This document shows positions 41,970 through 51,114 of a DNA stretch of 64,000 nt, in pieces. The stretch covers positions 1 to 64,000 of the forward strand of contig CAYNEI010000010.1 in assembly GCA_964396185.1 (NCBI GenBank), in the 5' to 3' direction. Origin of the DNA: CAYNEI01 sp964396185 (lineage in GTDB: Archaea > Thermoplasmatota > SW-10-69-26). The position numbers and the translations under genes are program-made. The notes under the pieces are model-generated. The model ran no database searches and had not been told where the DNA came from. It saw only the letters and a program-made list of their open reading frames with translations. How positions within the stretch are numbered: the first letter of the stretch is position 1; every line of letters begins with the position of its first letter.

Positions 41970-42797
41970 ATGGGCCAGACGATCGTCCAGGTCGACGCGT
42001 TCACCGACGAGCCCTACACCGGCAACCCGGCAGCAGTCTGCGTGCTCGACGAGGAGGCTGAGGACGCGTGGATGCAGCGCGTGGCCAGCGAGATGAACCT
42101 CAGCGAGACGGCCTTCCTCCACCCGACCCAGACCGGCTGGCGGCTGCGCTGGTTCACGCCGGCCACCGAGGTGGACCTCTGCGGGCACGCCACCTTGGCT
42201 GCGGCGCATGTCCTGTGGGACGATGGCTACGAGGAGCCCTCGGAGGCGCTTGTGTTCGAGACCAACAGCGGCCCGCTCACGTGCGTGCGCGAGGAGGACG
42301 AGGGCTGGATCGCCATGGACTTCCCCAGCGTGCCCCCGTGGGAGACCGACGTGCCCAAGGTGCTGCCGGAGGCCTTGGGCGAGGACCCCGCCTGGCTCGG
42401 CACGAACCGCCTCGACCTCATCGTGGTCTACAACGACCCCGCACAGGTCCGGGAGCTCGAGCCGAACATGGAGCTGCTCAAGGAGATCCCCTACCGCGGC
42501 GTGGCGGTCACCAGCGTACCCGATGCCCCGGCCCAGGCCTCTGGTGCAGATTTCGTCAGCCGGTTCTTCGCGCCGCGGCTGGGCGTGCCAGAGGACCCCG
42601 TCACCGGCTCGGTCCACTGCGCGCTGGGCCCGTACTGGTGCAACCGGCTTGGCCGGGACGTGGTCACCGGCCTCCAGGTCAGCAACCGGCCCGGCAAGGT
42701 CCGTGTGCGCAAGCGCGAGAAGGCCCGGGTGGATCTCATCGGCCAAGCGGTCACGGTCATGCGCGGGGAGCTCGTGGACTTGACCAAAACGTCTTGA
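41970..42797 (+). CDS. PhzF-family isomerase-like protein
   Basis: 275 residues. The PhzF fold markers are present: VDAFTDEPYTGNPAAVCVL at the start, MNLSETAFLHP with the catalytic Glu near residue 45, RWFTPATEVDLCGHATLAAAHVL, and EDPVTGSVHCALGPYW in the second half. Known members isomerise an intermediate in phenazine synthesis, while most have unknown substrates. The thiolase gene starts 24 bases later and may be co-transcribed, but no shared pathway is evident. Confidence 0.9.
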   Translation: MGQTIVQVDAFTDEPYTGNPAAVCVLDEEAEDAWMQRVASEMNLSETAFLHPTQTGWRLRWFTPATEVDLCGHATLAAAHVLWDDGYEEPSEALVFETNSGPLTCVREEDEGWIAMDFPSVPPWETDVPKVLPEALGEDPAWLGTNRLDLIVVYNDPAQVRELEPNMELLKEIPYRGVAVTSVPDAPAQASGADFVSRFFAPRLGVPEDPVTGSVHCALGPYWCNRLGRDVVTGLQVSNRPGKVRVRKREKARVDLIGQAVTVMRGELVDLTKTS

Positions 42798-42820
42798 AGG
42801 GCCTCCACCTACCGGGCACC

Positions 42821-44014
42821 ATGGCAGACGAGGTCGTTCTCGCCAGCGCCGTTCGAACACCCATCGGGAAGTTCATGGGCCAACTCTCAGGCTACACTGC
42901 CCCCGAGCTCGGTGCTCTGATCGTCGAGGAGACCGTGCGCCGCAGCGGGATCGATGGCGACCTCGTCGACGAGGTCATCCTGGGCAACGTCATCCAGGCC
43001 GGCTCGGGCCAGAACCTCGCCCGCCAGGCCGCGCTCAACGGTGGCCTGCCAGCCACCGTGGCCGCCTTCACCGTGAACAAGGTCTGCGGCTCCAGCCTCA
43101 AGGCTGTCATGCTGGCCGACCAAGCCATCCGCCTCGGCCAGGCCGATGCCATCCTGGCCGGCGGTGTCGAGTCCATGACCAACGCGCCCCACCTGCTTCC
43201 AAACGCGCGCCGGGGTCTACGCCTGGGCGATGCCACGCTCATCGACTCCATGATCTACGACGGCCTGCGCGACCCGTTCAACGACATCCATATGGGCGAG
43301 ACCGGGGAGATCGTGGCCGAGGAGCACGGCATCACGCGCGAGCAGGCCGACACGTTCAGCGCCCGCAGCCACGAGCGCGCGTGGAAGGCCACCGAGAGCG
43401 GCTGGTTCAAGGACGAACTCATGCCCGTGGAAGCCCGGCCGTCGGGTCGCGCCAAGGACGCTGCGGGTACCATGGAGGCCGACGAGGGCATCCGGGCCAG
43501 CACCGAGCCGAGCACGCTGGCCAGCCTGCGCCCGGTCTTCCGCAGCGACGGCATCGTCACGGCTGGCAACGCGAGCCAGCTCTCCGATGGCGCCTCGGCC
43601 ACCATGGTCACGAGCCGCTCCTTCGCCGAGGAGCACGGCCTCCCCATCCAGGCCACGATCCAAGGCTACGCCACCGCAGGCGTGGAGCCCGAGCGGGTCA
43701 TGAGCGCGCCCATCCCGGGCACGCGCAAGCTCATGGAGCAGCTCGATCTGGCCGTGGACGACGTCGATCTCTTCGAGCACAACGAGGCCTTCGCCACGGC
43801 CAGCTGTGCGGTGCGCGCCCAGCTCGAGATCCCCGACGAGAAGTTCAACATCACCGGCGGCGCCGTCGCGCTCGGCCACCCGCTGGGCGCCTCGGGCGCT
43901 CGCGTGCTCACCACGCTGCTCTACAACCTCCACCGCACCGGCGGCGAGCGCGGCCTGGCCACCCTGTGCCTTGGTGGCGGCAACAGCGTGCAGATGGTCA
44001 TCACGACCGAGTAG
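42821..44014 (+). CDS. Acetyl-CoA C-acetyltransferase (thiolase)
   Basis: 397 residues from ATG 42821. All thiolase motifs are intact: VRTPIGKFMGQLSG, NKVCGSSLKAVMLA with active Cys89, GGVESMTNAPHLL, the HNEAFA loop, GGAVALGHPLGASGAR with the active His, and LCLGGGNSVQMV with the second Cys. This is the degradative/biosynthetic bacterial type II form, not the HMG-linked archaeal thiolase, which lacks the same C-terminal Cys context. It cleaves or forms acetoacetyl-CoA. Confidence 0.94.
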   Translation: MADEVVLASAVRTPIGKFMGQLSGYTAPELGALIVEETVRRSGIDGDLVDEVILGNVIQAGSGQNLARQAALNGGLPATVAAFTVNKVCGSSLKAVMLADQAIRLGQADAILAGGVESMTNAPHLLPNARRGLRLGDATLIDSMIYDGLRDPFNDIHMGETGEIVAEEHGITREQADTFSARSHERAWKATESGWFKDELMPVEARPSGRAKDAAGTMEADEGIRASTEPSTLASLRPVFRSDGIVTAGNASQLSDGASATMVTSRSFAEEHGLPIQATIQGYATAGVEPERVMSAPIPGTRKLMEQLDLAVDDVDLFEHNEAFATASCAVRAQLEIPDEKFNITGGAVALGHPLGASGARVLTTLLYNLHRTGGERGLATLCLGGGNSVQMVITTE

Positions 44015-44138
44015 GGATCTAGCTGCTTTGGTCCGACCCGAACCACCAAATAGCGTCCACGCTGTGCCCTTGTGAGGCTGTCCCACGGGGGCGTGGCGAG
44101 CCGCTGCTCCCCAGCGACGGCGAGACGAGGTTGGACCC

Positions 44139-46808
44139 ATGGGAGCACAGAAGCGAGCCGTCTTGGCCGTGTTGGCTGCTGCGATCACCCTCACCGCGGG
44201 GTTGAGCAGCGTGGCCAGCACGTACCACGAACCCGAGCCTGCACCTGAGACCGAGATCACCATCGTGCGGGACCAGTTCGGGGTCCCGCACGTCTACGGC
44301 GAGACCGCCGAGGATGTGAGCTACGGCGCCGGGTACGCCTTGGCCGAGGATCGGCTCTGGCAGATGCACGTCTTCCGGCTCATCGGCAAAGGCGAGCTCA
44401 GCGAGCTCCTGGGCCCCCTGGTGCTGGACATCGACCGGGACATCCGCTTCTTCACCTACACCGAGGAGGAGCGCCAGGCCCGCTTCAACGCCATGCCAGA
44501 CCACCTCCAAGCCATGCTGGAGGGCTTCCGGGACGGCATCAACGCACGCATCGACGAGCTCGAGAAGAACCCCGAGCTCGTGCCCTTCGAGTTCGCCGAG
44601 TTCGGGGAGTGGCCCACCCGCCCCTGGACGGTCACGGACTCCATCGGGCTCCAGGACGTGCTCATCCTCGCCTTCGGCGCCGGCGGTGGCAGGGAGCTCA
44701 GACACGCAGCGCTGCTGGACGAGCTGATCGAGGACCACGGCAAGGCCGAGGGGCTCGAGATCTTCGACGACCTGATCCGCACCGTGGACAACGACGGCCC
44801 CGTCACCGTCCCCCGCGGCTACGACTACGCGAACGAGAGCGCCGCCACCCGCATCGCGGAGGCCGAGGCCAAGCGCGGCCTCAACCCGGATGCCCGCCTC
44901 GGGCTCACCCCGGACCAGGGCGACCTGCTCGACGTGATCCCAGGGCCGGCGGCCGACACCACGCTCCCCGAGCAGACCCGGGGCACCCTGGAGCAGCTCG
45001 CGCTCATCCCGGACATGGACGCGGCCATGGAGGGCTTCGAGGAGCTCGAGCGCATGCGCGCGGCCTTCGAGCGCGTGTTCACCTTCGGATCCAACGCCCA
45101 GATCGTGGGCCCCGAGCTCAGCGAGACCGGCAACGCGCTCCAGACCGGTGGCCCCCAAGTGGGCTACCTCCTGCCCCAGTGGCTGGCTGACTTCGGCCTG
45201 CACAGCGAGGACGGGCTCTTGGACGCCACAGGCATGACCTTCGCGGGTGCCGGGCCCGCGGTGCTCATCGGTCGTGGCACCGGGTACGCCTGGACCACCA
45301 CTACGGGCTCGAGCGATCTCATGGACACCTACATCGAGGAGCTCAACCCGACCAACCCCCGCCAGTACCTCTTCGATCCCGATGGCGCGGGGCCCCAGCC
45401 GGCTCAGTGGGAGACCATGGAGTGTCGCACGGAGACCTACGCGTTCAAGGGCGTACCGTTCGACTCCGAGGAGCTCTGCCGGACCCGGCATGGTCCAGTG
45501 GTCAGCGTCGACGAGGCCAACGACGTGGCCTACAGCCTACGCTATGCCTGGTTCAACCGGGAGACCCAGACCGTGGAGGGTTTCTTCGGCTACAACCACG
45601 TTGAGTCCGTGGAGGACTTCGGCACATTCGCGAACTACCTGGCCAGCAACCACAACATGTTCTACACCGATGACCAGGGCAACTACGGCTTCTGGCACCC
45701 GGGCAACTTCCCGCTGCGCGCACCAGGCGTGGACCTCCGGTTGCCCCAGGACGGCACGGGGACCAGCGAGTGGCAAGGCCTGGTGCCCGTCCAAGAGACA
45801 CCGCACGCGGTGAACTTCGAGCGCGGCTGGCTGGCCAACTGGAACAACATGCCTGCCGAGGACTGGCCCCGGGAGCGCGCCTACGACCCCTTCGACAACG
45901 CGAACTCGCTCCACCGGACCATCGATCCAGACCAGGGAGCCGTGGCCGACCCGGACGGTGGCCTGGTCAACCCGGACCGGGCGCTGGACTTCCAGGACCT
46001 CAACGGCAACCTCCGGTACGCCGCCTTCCAGGACCACCAGCTCACGGCCTTCGGCCCCTTGCTCCCGGATGCAGCTGACCTTGAGACCGACCTGGCCCAA
46101 GAGGCCCTGGCCGAGCTCGAGGCGTGGGATGGGTTCTTGAACGACCCGGACGGCGATGGGCTCTACCACGCCGGCACCACGATCCTGGACGCCTGGGCCG
46201 ACCGGCTGCCGGGTGCGATGTTCAACGATGATCTCGGTGACAAGGCGGGCTGGGCCGGCAAGGAGCTGACCTGGCACGTGCTCAGCCCCGCATCGAGCCT
46301 GGCGCTCAGCCGGGACTACCTCAACGGCGAGGACCCGGGTGCGTTCACCGCTCGCGTCTTCGAGGCCGCCGTGGCCAGCCTCTCCAGCCAATACGACAAC
46401 GAGGACCCATCCAGCTGGCAGGAGGCCGTGGACATGGAGCACTACCAACGGCTCAACGCCGACCTGTTCACCGACATCCTCATCGGCGAGGCCGGCGTGG
46501 ACAACGGCCCCGACCACGGCATCCCGGGCGACGTGCGCGACCACATCGACATGGACCGCGGCACCTACAACCACATCGTCGCCTACCAGACCCCGCCGAC
46601 CGGCACCGGCGTGCTGGGTGAGGCGGTGGCCAAGGCGGGCAGCGTGATCCCGCCAGGCCAGTCCGGCTACATCGATCTCACCGGCCAGGAGGATGCCCAC
46701 TACGAGGACCAGCTTGAGCTCTACGAAGAGTGGCGCTACAAGCCCATGCCCATGACCCTGGACCAGGCGCGCGGGCTGGCGGAGTCCGAGGTGGTCTTGA
46801 CCCGGTAG
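44139..46808 (+). CDS. Exported penicillin acylase-type Ntn hydrolase
   Basis: 889 residues with a signal peptide (KRAVLAVLAAAITLTAGLSS). The alpha part starts ITIVRDQFGVPHVYGETAEDVSYGAGYALAEDRL. The autoproteolytic site is FTFGSNAQIV, so Ser318 would become the N-terminal nucleophile of the beta chain. GGPQVGYLLPQ, YAWTTTTGSSDLMDTY and SNHNMFYTDDQGNYGFWHPG follow as in the family. These enzymes hydrolyse amide bonds of beta-lactams, acyl-homoserine lactones or other N-acyl compounds. The external location suggests nutrient use or signal quenching. Confidence 0.9.
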   Translation: MGAQKRAVLAVLAAAITLTAGLSSVASTYHEPEPAPETEITIVRDQFGVPHVYGETAEDVSYGAGYALAEDRLWQMHVFRLIGKGELSELLGPLVLDIDRDIRFFTYTEEERQARFNAMPDHLQAMLEGFRDGINARIDELEKNPELVPFEFAEFGEWPTRPWTVTDSIGLQDVLILAFGAGGGRELRHAALLDELIEDHGKAEGLEIFDDLIRTVDNDGPVTVPRGYDYANESAATRIAEAEAKRGLNPDARLGLTPDQGDLLDVIPGPAADTTLPEQTRGTLEQLALIPDMDAAMEGFEELERMRAAFERVFTFGSNAQIVGPELSETGNALQTGGPQVGYLLPQWLADFGLHSEDGLLDATGMTFAGAGPAVLIGRGTGYAWTTTTGSSDLMDTYIEELNPTNPRQYLFDPDGAGPQPAQWETMECRTETYAFKGVPFDSEELCRTRHGPVVSVDEANDVAYSLRYAWFNRETQTVEGFFGYNHVESVEDFGTFANYLASNHNMFYTDDQGNYGFWHPGNFPLRAPGVDLRLPQDGTGTSEWQGLVPVQETPHAVNFERGWLANWNNMPAEDWPRERAYDPFDNANSLHRTIDPDQGAVADPDGGLVNPDRALDFQDLNGNLRYAAFQDHQLTAFGPLLPDAADLETDLAQEALAELEAWDGFLNDPDGDGLYHAGTTILDAWADRLPGAMFNDDLGDKAGWAGKELTWHVLSPASSLALSRDYLNGEDPGAFTARVFEAAVASLSSQYDNEDPSSWQEAVDMEHYQRLNADLFTDILIGEAGVDNGPDHGIPGDVRDHIDMDRGTYNHIVAYQTPPTGTGVLGEAVAKAGSVIPPGQSGYIDLTGQEDAHYEDQLELYEEWRYKPMPMTLDQARGLAESEVVLTR

Positions 46809-46820
46809 CCGGGAGGCTGA

Positions 46821-47168
46821 CTACTCGGTACCCGCGGGGCTGCTGTCGGCCCAGGCCACCAGGTCCTCCTCGGTGAGGCCGACGCCGGCCTCGGCCTCGA
46901 GCCGGTCGCGCTCTTCGCCGCCAGCGTACGCCACCAAGGTCGGGATCGTCTCGATCCCCCAGGCCTCCCAGCGCGGATCCTCCGGATGCGAGATGTTGGC
47001 CGCGACGAGCTCGTCGTCGAAGGCCTTCTTGTTCTCCCGGAAGACGGGCATGAAGGCCTCGCAGAACGGGCACCAGTCAGCGTAGAAAAGCACGACAACG
47101 GGCTTGTCCCGTCCGATCCTGTCCGTCAGCGCCGTCTCGCTGAGCTGAGGCACGCCCGGGTCGAGCAT
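46821..47168 (-). CDS. Thioredoxin-like protein
   Basis: 115 residues. VVVLFYADWCPFCEAFMPVF carries the redox motif CPFC (about residues 33-36), and ETIPTLVAYAGGEE holds the cis-proline. The TGATG at 47166-47170 overlaps it with the upstream zinc-ribbon gene, so the two are co-translated. A role in disulfide exchange, possibly for the peroxiredoxin at 31437, fits. Confidence 0.9.
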   Translation of the reverse strand: MLDPGVPQLSETALTDRIGRDKPVVVLFYADWCPFCEAFMPVFRENKKAFDDELVAANISHPEDPRWEAWGIETIPTLVAYAGGEERDRLEAEAGVGLTEEDLVAWADSSPAGTE

Positions 47169-47335
47169 CAGGTCACCCCATCGGTCGCTTCTGTTTCGTC
47201 GTCGCAGTCCGGGCAGACGTAGTCATCCACCGCGGGTGCTCGATGAGAGGCCTGGTCCTCGATGCGCCTCAGCAAGGCGAGCTCGAGCACGACCCCGCAG
47301 TACCGGCACACACCGCTGTCCGTACGGATGCTCAT
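47168..47335 (-). CDS. Small zinc-ribbon protein
   Basis: 55 residues from ATG 47335. Two Cys pairs, CRYC (about 10-13) and CPDC (about 42-45), form a zinc knuckle. LELALLRRIEDQASH lies between them. The stop overlaps the thioredoxin start. No named family is recognised. It may serve as a metal or redox partner of the thioredoxin. It is divergent from the V4R regulator. Confidence 0.65.
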   Translation of the reverse strand: MSIRTDSGVCRYCGVVLELALLRRIEDQASHRAPAVDDYVCPDCDDETEATDGVT

Positions 47336-47407
47336 AGCCCGCCAGCATCCGGGGCCCCGATGAACGTATGGGCGCCTCCCACGGCCTGGCCGGCGAGCAT
47401 GCAATAT

Positions 47408-47427
47408 CGTTCGTCTTCAAACGAACG
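47408..47427. promoter_or_regulatory. Dyad CGTTCGT-n6-ACGAACG upstream of the HTH-V4R gene
   Basis: Seven-base perfect arms flank six bases and abut the TATA-like GTTTTTACG (47427-47435), which lies 26-40 bases before ATG 47469. A shorter GAACGTTC (48226-48233) lies in the promoter of the next gene. It may be the operator of the adjacent regulator, or part of the BRE. Confidence 0.45.
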
Positions 47428-47468
47428 TTTTTACGTGTGGACCGTCTCAGCTCCCTGTAGCCAACCCC

Positions 47469-48191
47469 ATGCCCACGTCCAACTTCGATATCTACGAGTG
47501 CCAAGGCCAGTACCTCGCCATCACGAGCGACGTCCGTCGCAGCATCCTCGAAGCGCTGGCCAGCGGTGGCAAACAGCTACCGGAGCTCGTCGAGATCACC
47601 GGCAAGTCCAAGCCGACCCTCTCCAGCATCCACATGAAGGAGCTGCTCGAGCAGAAGGTCATCACCGAGGAGATCCACCCAGAGGATAGCCGGCGCAAGA
47701 TCTACAAGCTCGCGGGCCGCAAGATCGGGTCCTCCAACGTGCCCCTGGACACGCTGCGCGAGGCGGTCAAGGAGTACGTGACGGTGGCGCCTATGGCCGC
47801 CAGGTTCCCGCTATCCGTCACCTTCAGCGCCTTGGCGGCTGCTCCCGCATCGGCAAGCCTCCCCGCGTTGCGCGCCCAGGCGCACCATCTCGGGCTGCTC
47901 GTTGGACAGGTCTTGGAGCTGGGATCCGACGGGGATCCGCTGCTTGAGATCGGCAAGCTGCTCGAGCGCGAGGGCCTGGCCAAGCTCGTACGGCTCGAGC
48001 TCGAGGGCCAACCGCGCTTGGTCGTCGAGGGGATGTCGCCAGGGCAGGGGGGTGCAGCGTGCGAGCGCGAAGGTGGTTTGCTCGCGGGCTTCGCTGAGGG
48101 GTTGCTGGCCGCACGTGGGCACGAGCAAGCCGCTCTGGCTGTCAGCTCCGATGCCGTCGGGCTCCACACCTTCACCCTCGAGCGACCCTAA
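47469..48191 (+). CDS. HTH regulator with V4R-like C-terminal domain
   Basis: 240 residues. The N-terminal 85 residues form an ArsR-like winged helix (YLAITSDVRRSILEALASGGKQLPELVEITGKSKPTLSSIHMKELLEQKVI). The C-terminal 120 residues match the V4R (4-vinyl reductase) pattern: LLVGQVLELGS, LVRLELEG, then CEREGGLLAGFAEGLLAARGHEQAALAVSSDAVGLHTFTLE. V4R domains bind hydrophobic or metal-linked small molecules. It probably controls the membrane protein gene downstream and itself. Confidence 0.8.
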   Translation: MPTSNFDIYECQGQYLAITSDVRRSILEALASGGKQLPELVEITGKSKPTLSSIHMKELLEQKVITEEIHPEDSRRKIYKLAGRKIGSSNVPLDTLREAVKEYVTVAPMAARFPLSVTFSALAAAPASASLPALRAQAHHLGLLVGQVLELGSDGDPLLEIGKLLEREGLAKLVRLELEGQPRLVVEGMSPGQGGAACEREGGLLAGFAEGLLAARGHEQAALAVSSDAVGLHTFTLERP

Positions 48192-48252
48192 CTGTTGCTC
48201 GCTGACAAAACGTTTATAGTCTACCGAACGTTCTTGGGGTCGGAGACGAACG

Positions 48253-48705
48253 ATGCCCCCTGAAACAGCCACAGCCCCCCGGACCGACGCTGGTACAACG
48301 AACCCGATCGCGAACGTGAACCTCTACTGGCGGGTCAGCGGGATCGCGCTTGCCGCCGTCGCCCTGCTCGGCATCATCGTGAACACCATCGGAGGCAACA
48401 ACGCCTACGTGCCCGATGTCGCTTTCATGGAGAGCTTCCTGGTCTTCGACTGGACCCACAACGTCGTCCACGTCGTCCTGGCAGCCATCGCCCTCACGTT
48501 CGGGTTCGGCAACTTCAGCGATACGCTCTCGGCCAACATGGCCAAGGTCATCGGTGTGACCTACCTTGGCCTCGGTGTGCTCGGCTTCGTGCCTGCCGTG
48601 GTCGACGAGCTGGACTCGCTTCTGGCCCTGCACCTCGAGACCGGTGAGAACCTCATCCACATCACCCTCGGTGCCTGGGGTGCCTACGCCGGGTTCTCGA
48701 GCTGA
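48253..48705 (+). CDS. Small four-helix membrane protein, DUF4383-like
   Basis: 150 residues. Four hydrophobic helices are evident (SGIALAAVALLGIIVNTIGG; NVVHVVLAAIALTFGFG; KVIGVTYLGLGVLGFVPAV; ENLIHITLGAWGAYAGF). The VHVVLAA and LIHITLGAWGAY His-containing helices resemble the DUF4383 family. Its function is unknown. A TATA box TTTATAGT (48213-48220) is upstream, and GAACGTTC (48226-48233) lies between it and the start, so the V4R regulator may act here. Confidence 0.72.
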   Translation: MPPETATAPRTDAGTTNPIANVNLYWRVSGIALAAVALLGIIVNTIGGNNAYVPDVAFMESFLVFDWTHNVVHVVLAAIALTFGFGNFSDTLSANMAKVIGVTYLGLGVLGFVPAVVDELDSLLALHLETGENLIHITLGAWGAYAGFSS

Positions 48706-48711
48706 TCGACC

Positions 48712-49968
48712 TCACCCGCTCTGTAAGCCTTCCCGGATGTCCACGCGCTCGAGCCCGCGGGTGGCCTGCCGGGTGACAACGAGCGCGGCCAGGCTCACGC
48801 CCACGGCCACCACGAGGAACGGCCAGAGGTTCAGGTTCCACGGGATCCGCGCTGAGACCCCTGACAGCGTGACCGAGAGCGGTGGGGCCAGCCAGCCGAG
48901 CAGCAGCCCACCGATCAGCGCGACGGCGGCGGCCGCCCCCACGATGGCCAGCACGCTGACCACGTAGGCCCGGCGCATGAGCTTGCCTGGGATCCCGATG
49001 GCGCGCAGGGCGGCGATGTGCTCGCGCTCGCCCTGGATGCGGCGGTGGACCTCGTAGCCCAGCCAGATCATGAGTAGGCCCGTGTAGAGAACGAGCTGGA
49101 GGGTCGTGAGTGCGAGCACGATGACCATCATGCCGCCCAGGTAGTTGAGCGCGTAGTCCCGGGGCGTCGTCGATTCAAGGCCCTGCTCGTCGGCCTGGTT
49201 GGCAAGCGGCTTGGTCCCTTCGCCGTGGACCACGAGCGCGTTGGCCACGGGGTCGCCAGGCGCGTGTCCTTCCACCTGGCGCACCCACTGGATCGGTGCG
49301 AAGGCGATGAACTTGTCCACCGGTTCCAGACCGGTCTCGTACACCCCCACGATCACGGCATCGATGGCGATGGGGAACCGCAGGCCGCCCCGCTCGCCAG
49401 GGGTCCGCCCACTGCTCAGGGTCAACGTCTCGTTGAACGTCGGCGAGCCGTCGTCTGTGAACGTGGCACCCAGCCGCTCAGCCACATGCCGGCCCACCAC
49501 CAGCGGCGCGTAGACCTCGCCGGTCTCAGGATCCGTTGCGTCCATGCCCTCGAAGATGGCACCCTGGACGAGGTGGTCTTCGAGGCCGGCTCGCTCGCTG
49601 GCCAAGCTCCCATCCATGCCGAGCAGCAAGCCCGCGCTCCAGTTCTGGACCTGGCTCCCGCGCACGGTCACGTAGTTGGACTCGAAGCGAGGTGCCACCA
49701 CGGTCCCGCGGGGAGGGTCGAGCTCATCCGTGACGTTGCGCACATCCGGCCAGAGGGTGCCCTGGGTGACCTCGGTCCCTCCCTCGGTGATGCGGAGATC
49801 GCCTGTGATGGTGTCCCGCAGCGGCTCCGTAAGCGCCTGCTCGCCGCCGCTCGAGATCATCGCCAGGGCCAACAGGCCCAGGAAGCTGACGGCGAAGGCG
49901 CTGAAGAGCACGAGGTTCTGGCGGGCGTGCCCACGCAAGAGCCCGCGGGAGAGCAGACCCGAGACCAC
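48712..49968 (-). CDS. FtsX-like ABC transporter permease
   Basis: 418 residues from GTG 49968. An N-terminal helix (NLVLFSAFAVSFLGLLALAMISSG) is followed by an exported MacB-like periplasmic-type domain of about 210 residues and three C-terminal helices (YLGGMMVIVLALTTLQLVLYTGLLMIWLGYEV; AYVVSVLAIVGAAAAVALIGGLLLGWLAP; LWPFLVVAVGVSLAALVV). The conserved cytoplasmic EREHIAALRAIGIP lies after the second helix. It pairs with the divergent ATPase gene 62 bases away to form a transporter or mechanotransmission complex. Confidence 0.88.
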   Translation of the reverse strand: MVSGLLSRGLLRGHARQNLVLFSAFAVSFLGLLALAMISSGGEQALTEPLRDTITGDLRITEGGTEVTQGTLWPDVRNVTDELDPPRGTVVAPRFESNYVTVRGSQVQNWSAGLLLGMDGSLASERAGLEDHLVQGAIFEGMDATDPETGEVYAPLVVGRHVAERLGATFTDDGSPTFNETLTLSSGRTPGERGGLRFPIAIDAVIVGVYETGLEPVDKFIAFAPIQWVRQVEGHAPGDPVANALVVHGEGTKPLANQADEQGLESTTPRDYALNYLGGMMVIVLALTTLQLVLYTGLLMIWLGYEVHRRIQGEREHIAALRAIGIPGKLMRRAYVVSVLAIVGAAAAVALIGGLLLGWLAPPLSVTLSGVSARIPWNLNLWPFLVVAVGVSLAALVVTRQATRGLERVDIREGLQSG

Positions 49969-50029
49969 ACGGTTCGACGGTCGGCTTGCGGAAAAGGCTT
50001 ACCGGAACGCTCCGCTGGCCCCCGGGACC

Positions 50030-50707
50030 GTGCTCCTCCGCCTCGACGACATCCACCGCTCGTTCCTCTCGTACGGCCAAGCGCTGCCTGTGCTCGCCGG
50101 CATCCAGCTCGAGCTCGAAGCAGGCGAGCGCCTCGCGTTGCGGGGGGCCTCGGGCTCGGGCAAGTCCACCCTGCTCGGGGTGATCGGCCTCATCGACACA
50201 GGCTACGAGGGCAGCTACAGCTTCGACGGCCAGGACGTCTCTGGCCTGGACGAGGAGCAGCGCTCCCAGCTCCGCCTCGAGCGCATCGGCTTGGCCCTGC
50301 AAGCCCCGCACTTCCTCCCGACGCTCACCCTGCGCGACAACGTCGCCCTGCCCGCCATGGCCCACGGCCTCCCTGGCAACGAGGCCAAGCAACGGGCCGA
50401 GGAGCTTCTGGAGAGCCTCGGCCTGGAGCACCGGACCCTAGAGCAGCCCCAGGTGCTAAGCGGCGGGGAGAAGCGACGGGCCTCCCTGGCCCGCGCGCTC
50501 ATCAACGACCCGGATCTGGTGCTCCTCGACGAGCCCGAGGCGGGCTTGGACCCGGCCTCGCGAGACCGGATGCTCGAGGTGCTGGGTGAGGAGACCGGCG
50601 AGGCGGTGGCCTGGATCTTGGTCACCCACGACGAACGCTTCGAGGCTCTGTGCCAGCGCACCCTCGCGCTGGACGAAGGGCGGCTGGTCGAGCAAGCCCC
50701 GGCGTGA
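50030..50707 (+). CDS. ABC transporter ATPase, MacB/LolD type
   Basis: 225 residues from GTG 50030; TATA-like GGCTTACC (49996-50003) is about 30 bases upstream. Walker A is GASGSGKST, the Q-loop region ALQAPHFLPTLTLRDNVALPAM, the signature LSGGEKRRASLARALI, Walker B LVLLDEPEAGLDP, and the switch His ILVTHD. It energises the divergent FtsX-like permease. The shared 62-base region must hold both promoters. Confidence 0.93.
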   Translation: MLLRLDDIHRSFLSYGQALPVLAGIQLELEAGERLALRGASGSGKSTLLGVIGLIDTGYEGSYSFDGQDVSGLDEEQRSQLRLERIGLALQAPHFLPTLTLRDNVALPAMAHGLPGNEAKQRAEELLESLGLEHRTLEQPQVLSGGEKRRASLARALINDPDLVLLDEPEAGLDPASRDRMLEVLGEETGEAVAWILVTHDERFEALCQRTLALDEGRLVEQAPA

Positions 50708-50747
50708 TGGCGCGCTGGCCTCGAGCAACCGCGGTGGAGAGGGAGAT

Positions 50748-50757
50748 GGTTTAAACC
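50748..50757 (+). promoter_or_regulatory. TATA-like palindrome GGTTTAAACC
   Basis: A perfect ten-base palindrome centred 34 bases before ATG 50787; transcription would begin about ten bases before the start codon. Confidence 0.55.
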
Positions 50758-50786
50758 CCGTCTCGCTATGCCGTGCCAGAGCCACC

Positions 50787-51095
50787 ATGACCCAGGTTGA
50801 AGAGGAAGTCGCAGCCCAGCGAGGCGATCAGGGCGTCGAGGCCATCATCCTTCTCAAGGTCGACACCGCACACGTGGACGAGATCGGGTCGACCCTCTCC
50901 ACGTTCGATCAGATCGAGCACGTCTACCTCGTGACAGGCGAGGACGATCTCGTGCTCAAGACCCGGTTCCCTGAGTACAGGGAGCTCAAGGACTTCATCG
51001 TCAAGGCCCTGGCTCCGCTGGAAGGGGTCGAGGATACGAAGACGATGATGATCGTCTCCACCTACAAGGAATCAGGCGAGACCTTCGAGGACTGA
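50787..51095 (+). CDS. Stand-alone Lrp ligand-binding (RAM) domain protein
   Basis: 102 residues, too short for a DNA-binding domain. The RAM/alpha-beta sandwich pattern is clear: VEAIILLKVDTAHVDEIGSTLSTFDQIEHVYLVTGEDDLVLKTRFPEYRELKDFIVKAL and EGVEDTKTMMIVSTYK. Such proteins bind amino acids or modulate full-length Lrp regulators, two of which are encoded at 35057 and 35961. Confidence 0.88.
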   Translation: MTQVEEEVAAQRGDQGVEAIILLKVDTAHVDEIGSTLSTFDQIEHVYLVTGEDDLVLKTRFPEYRELKDFIVKALAPLEGVEDTKTMMIVSTYKESGETFED

Positions 51096-51114
51096 AGCCC
51101 GCATCGGATCGGGA

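Noticed and set aside
49676..50029. N-terminal extension of the ABC ATPase
   Set aside because: The extension lies antisense to the permease gene. The ATPase family start and the TATA spacing agree with GTG 50030.
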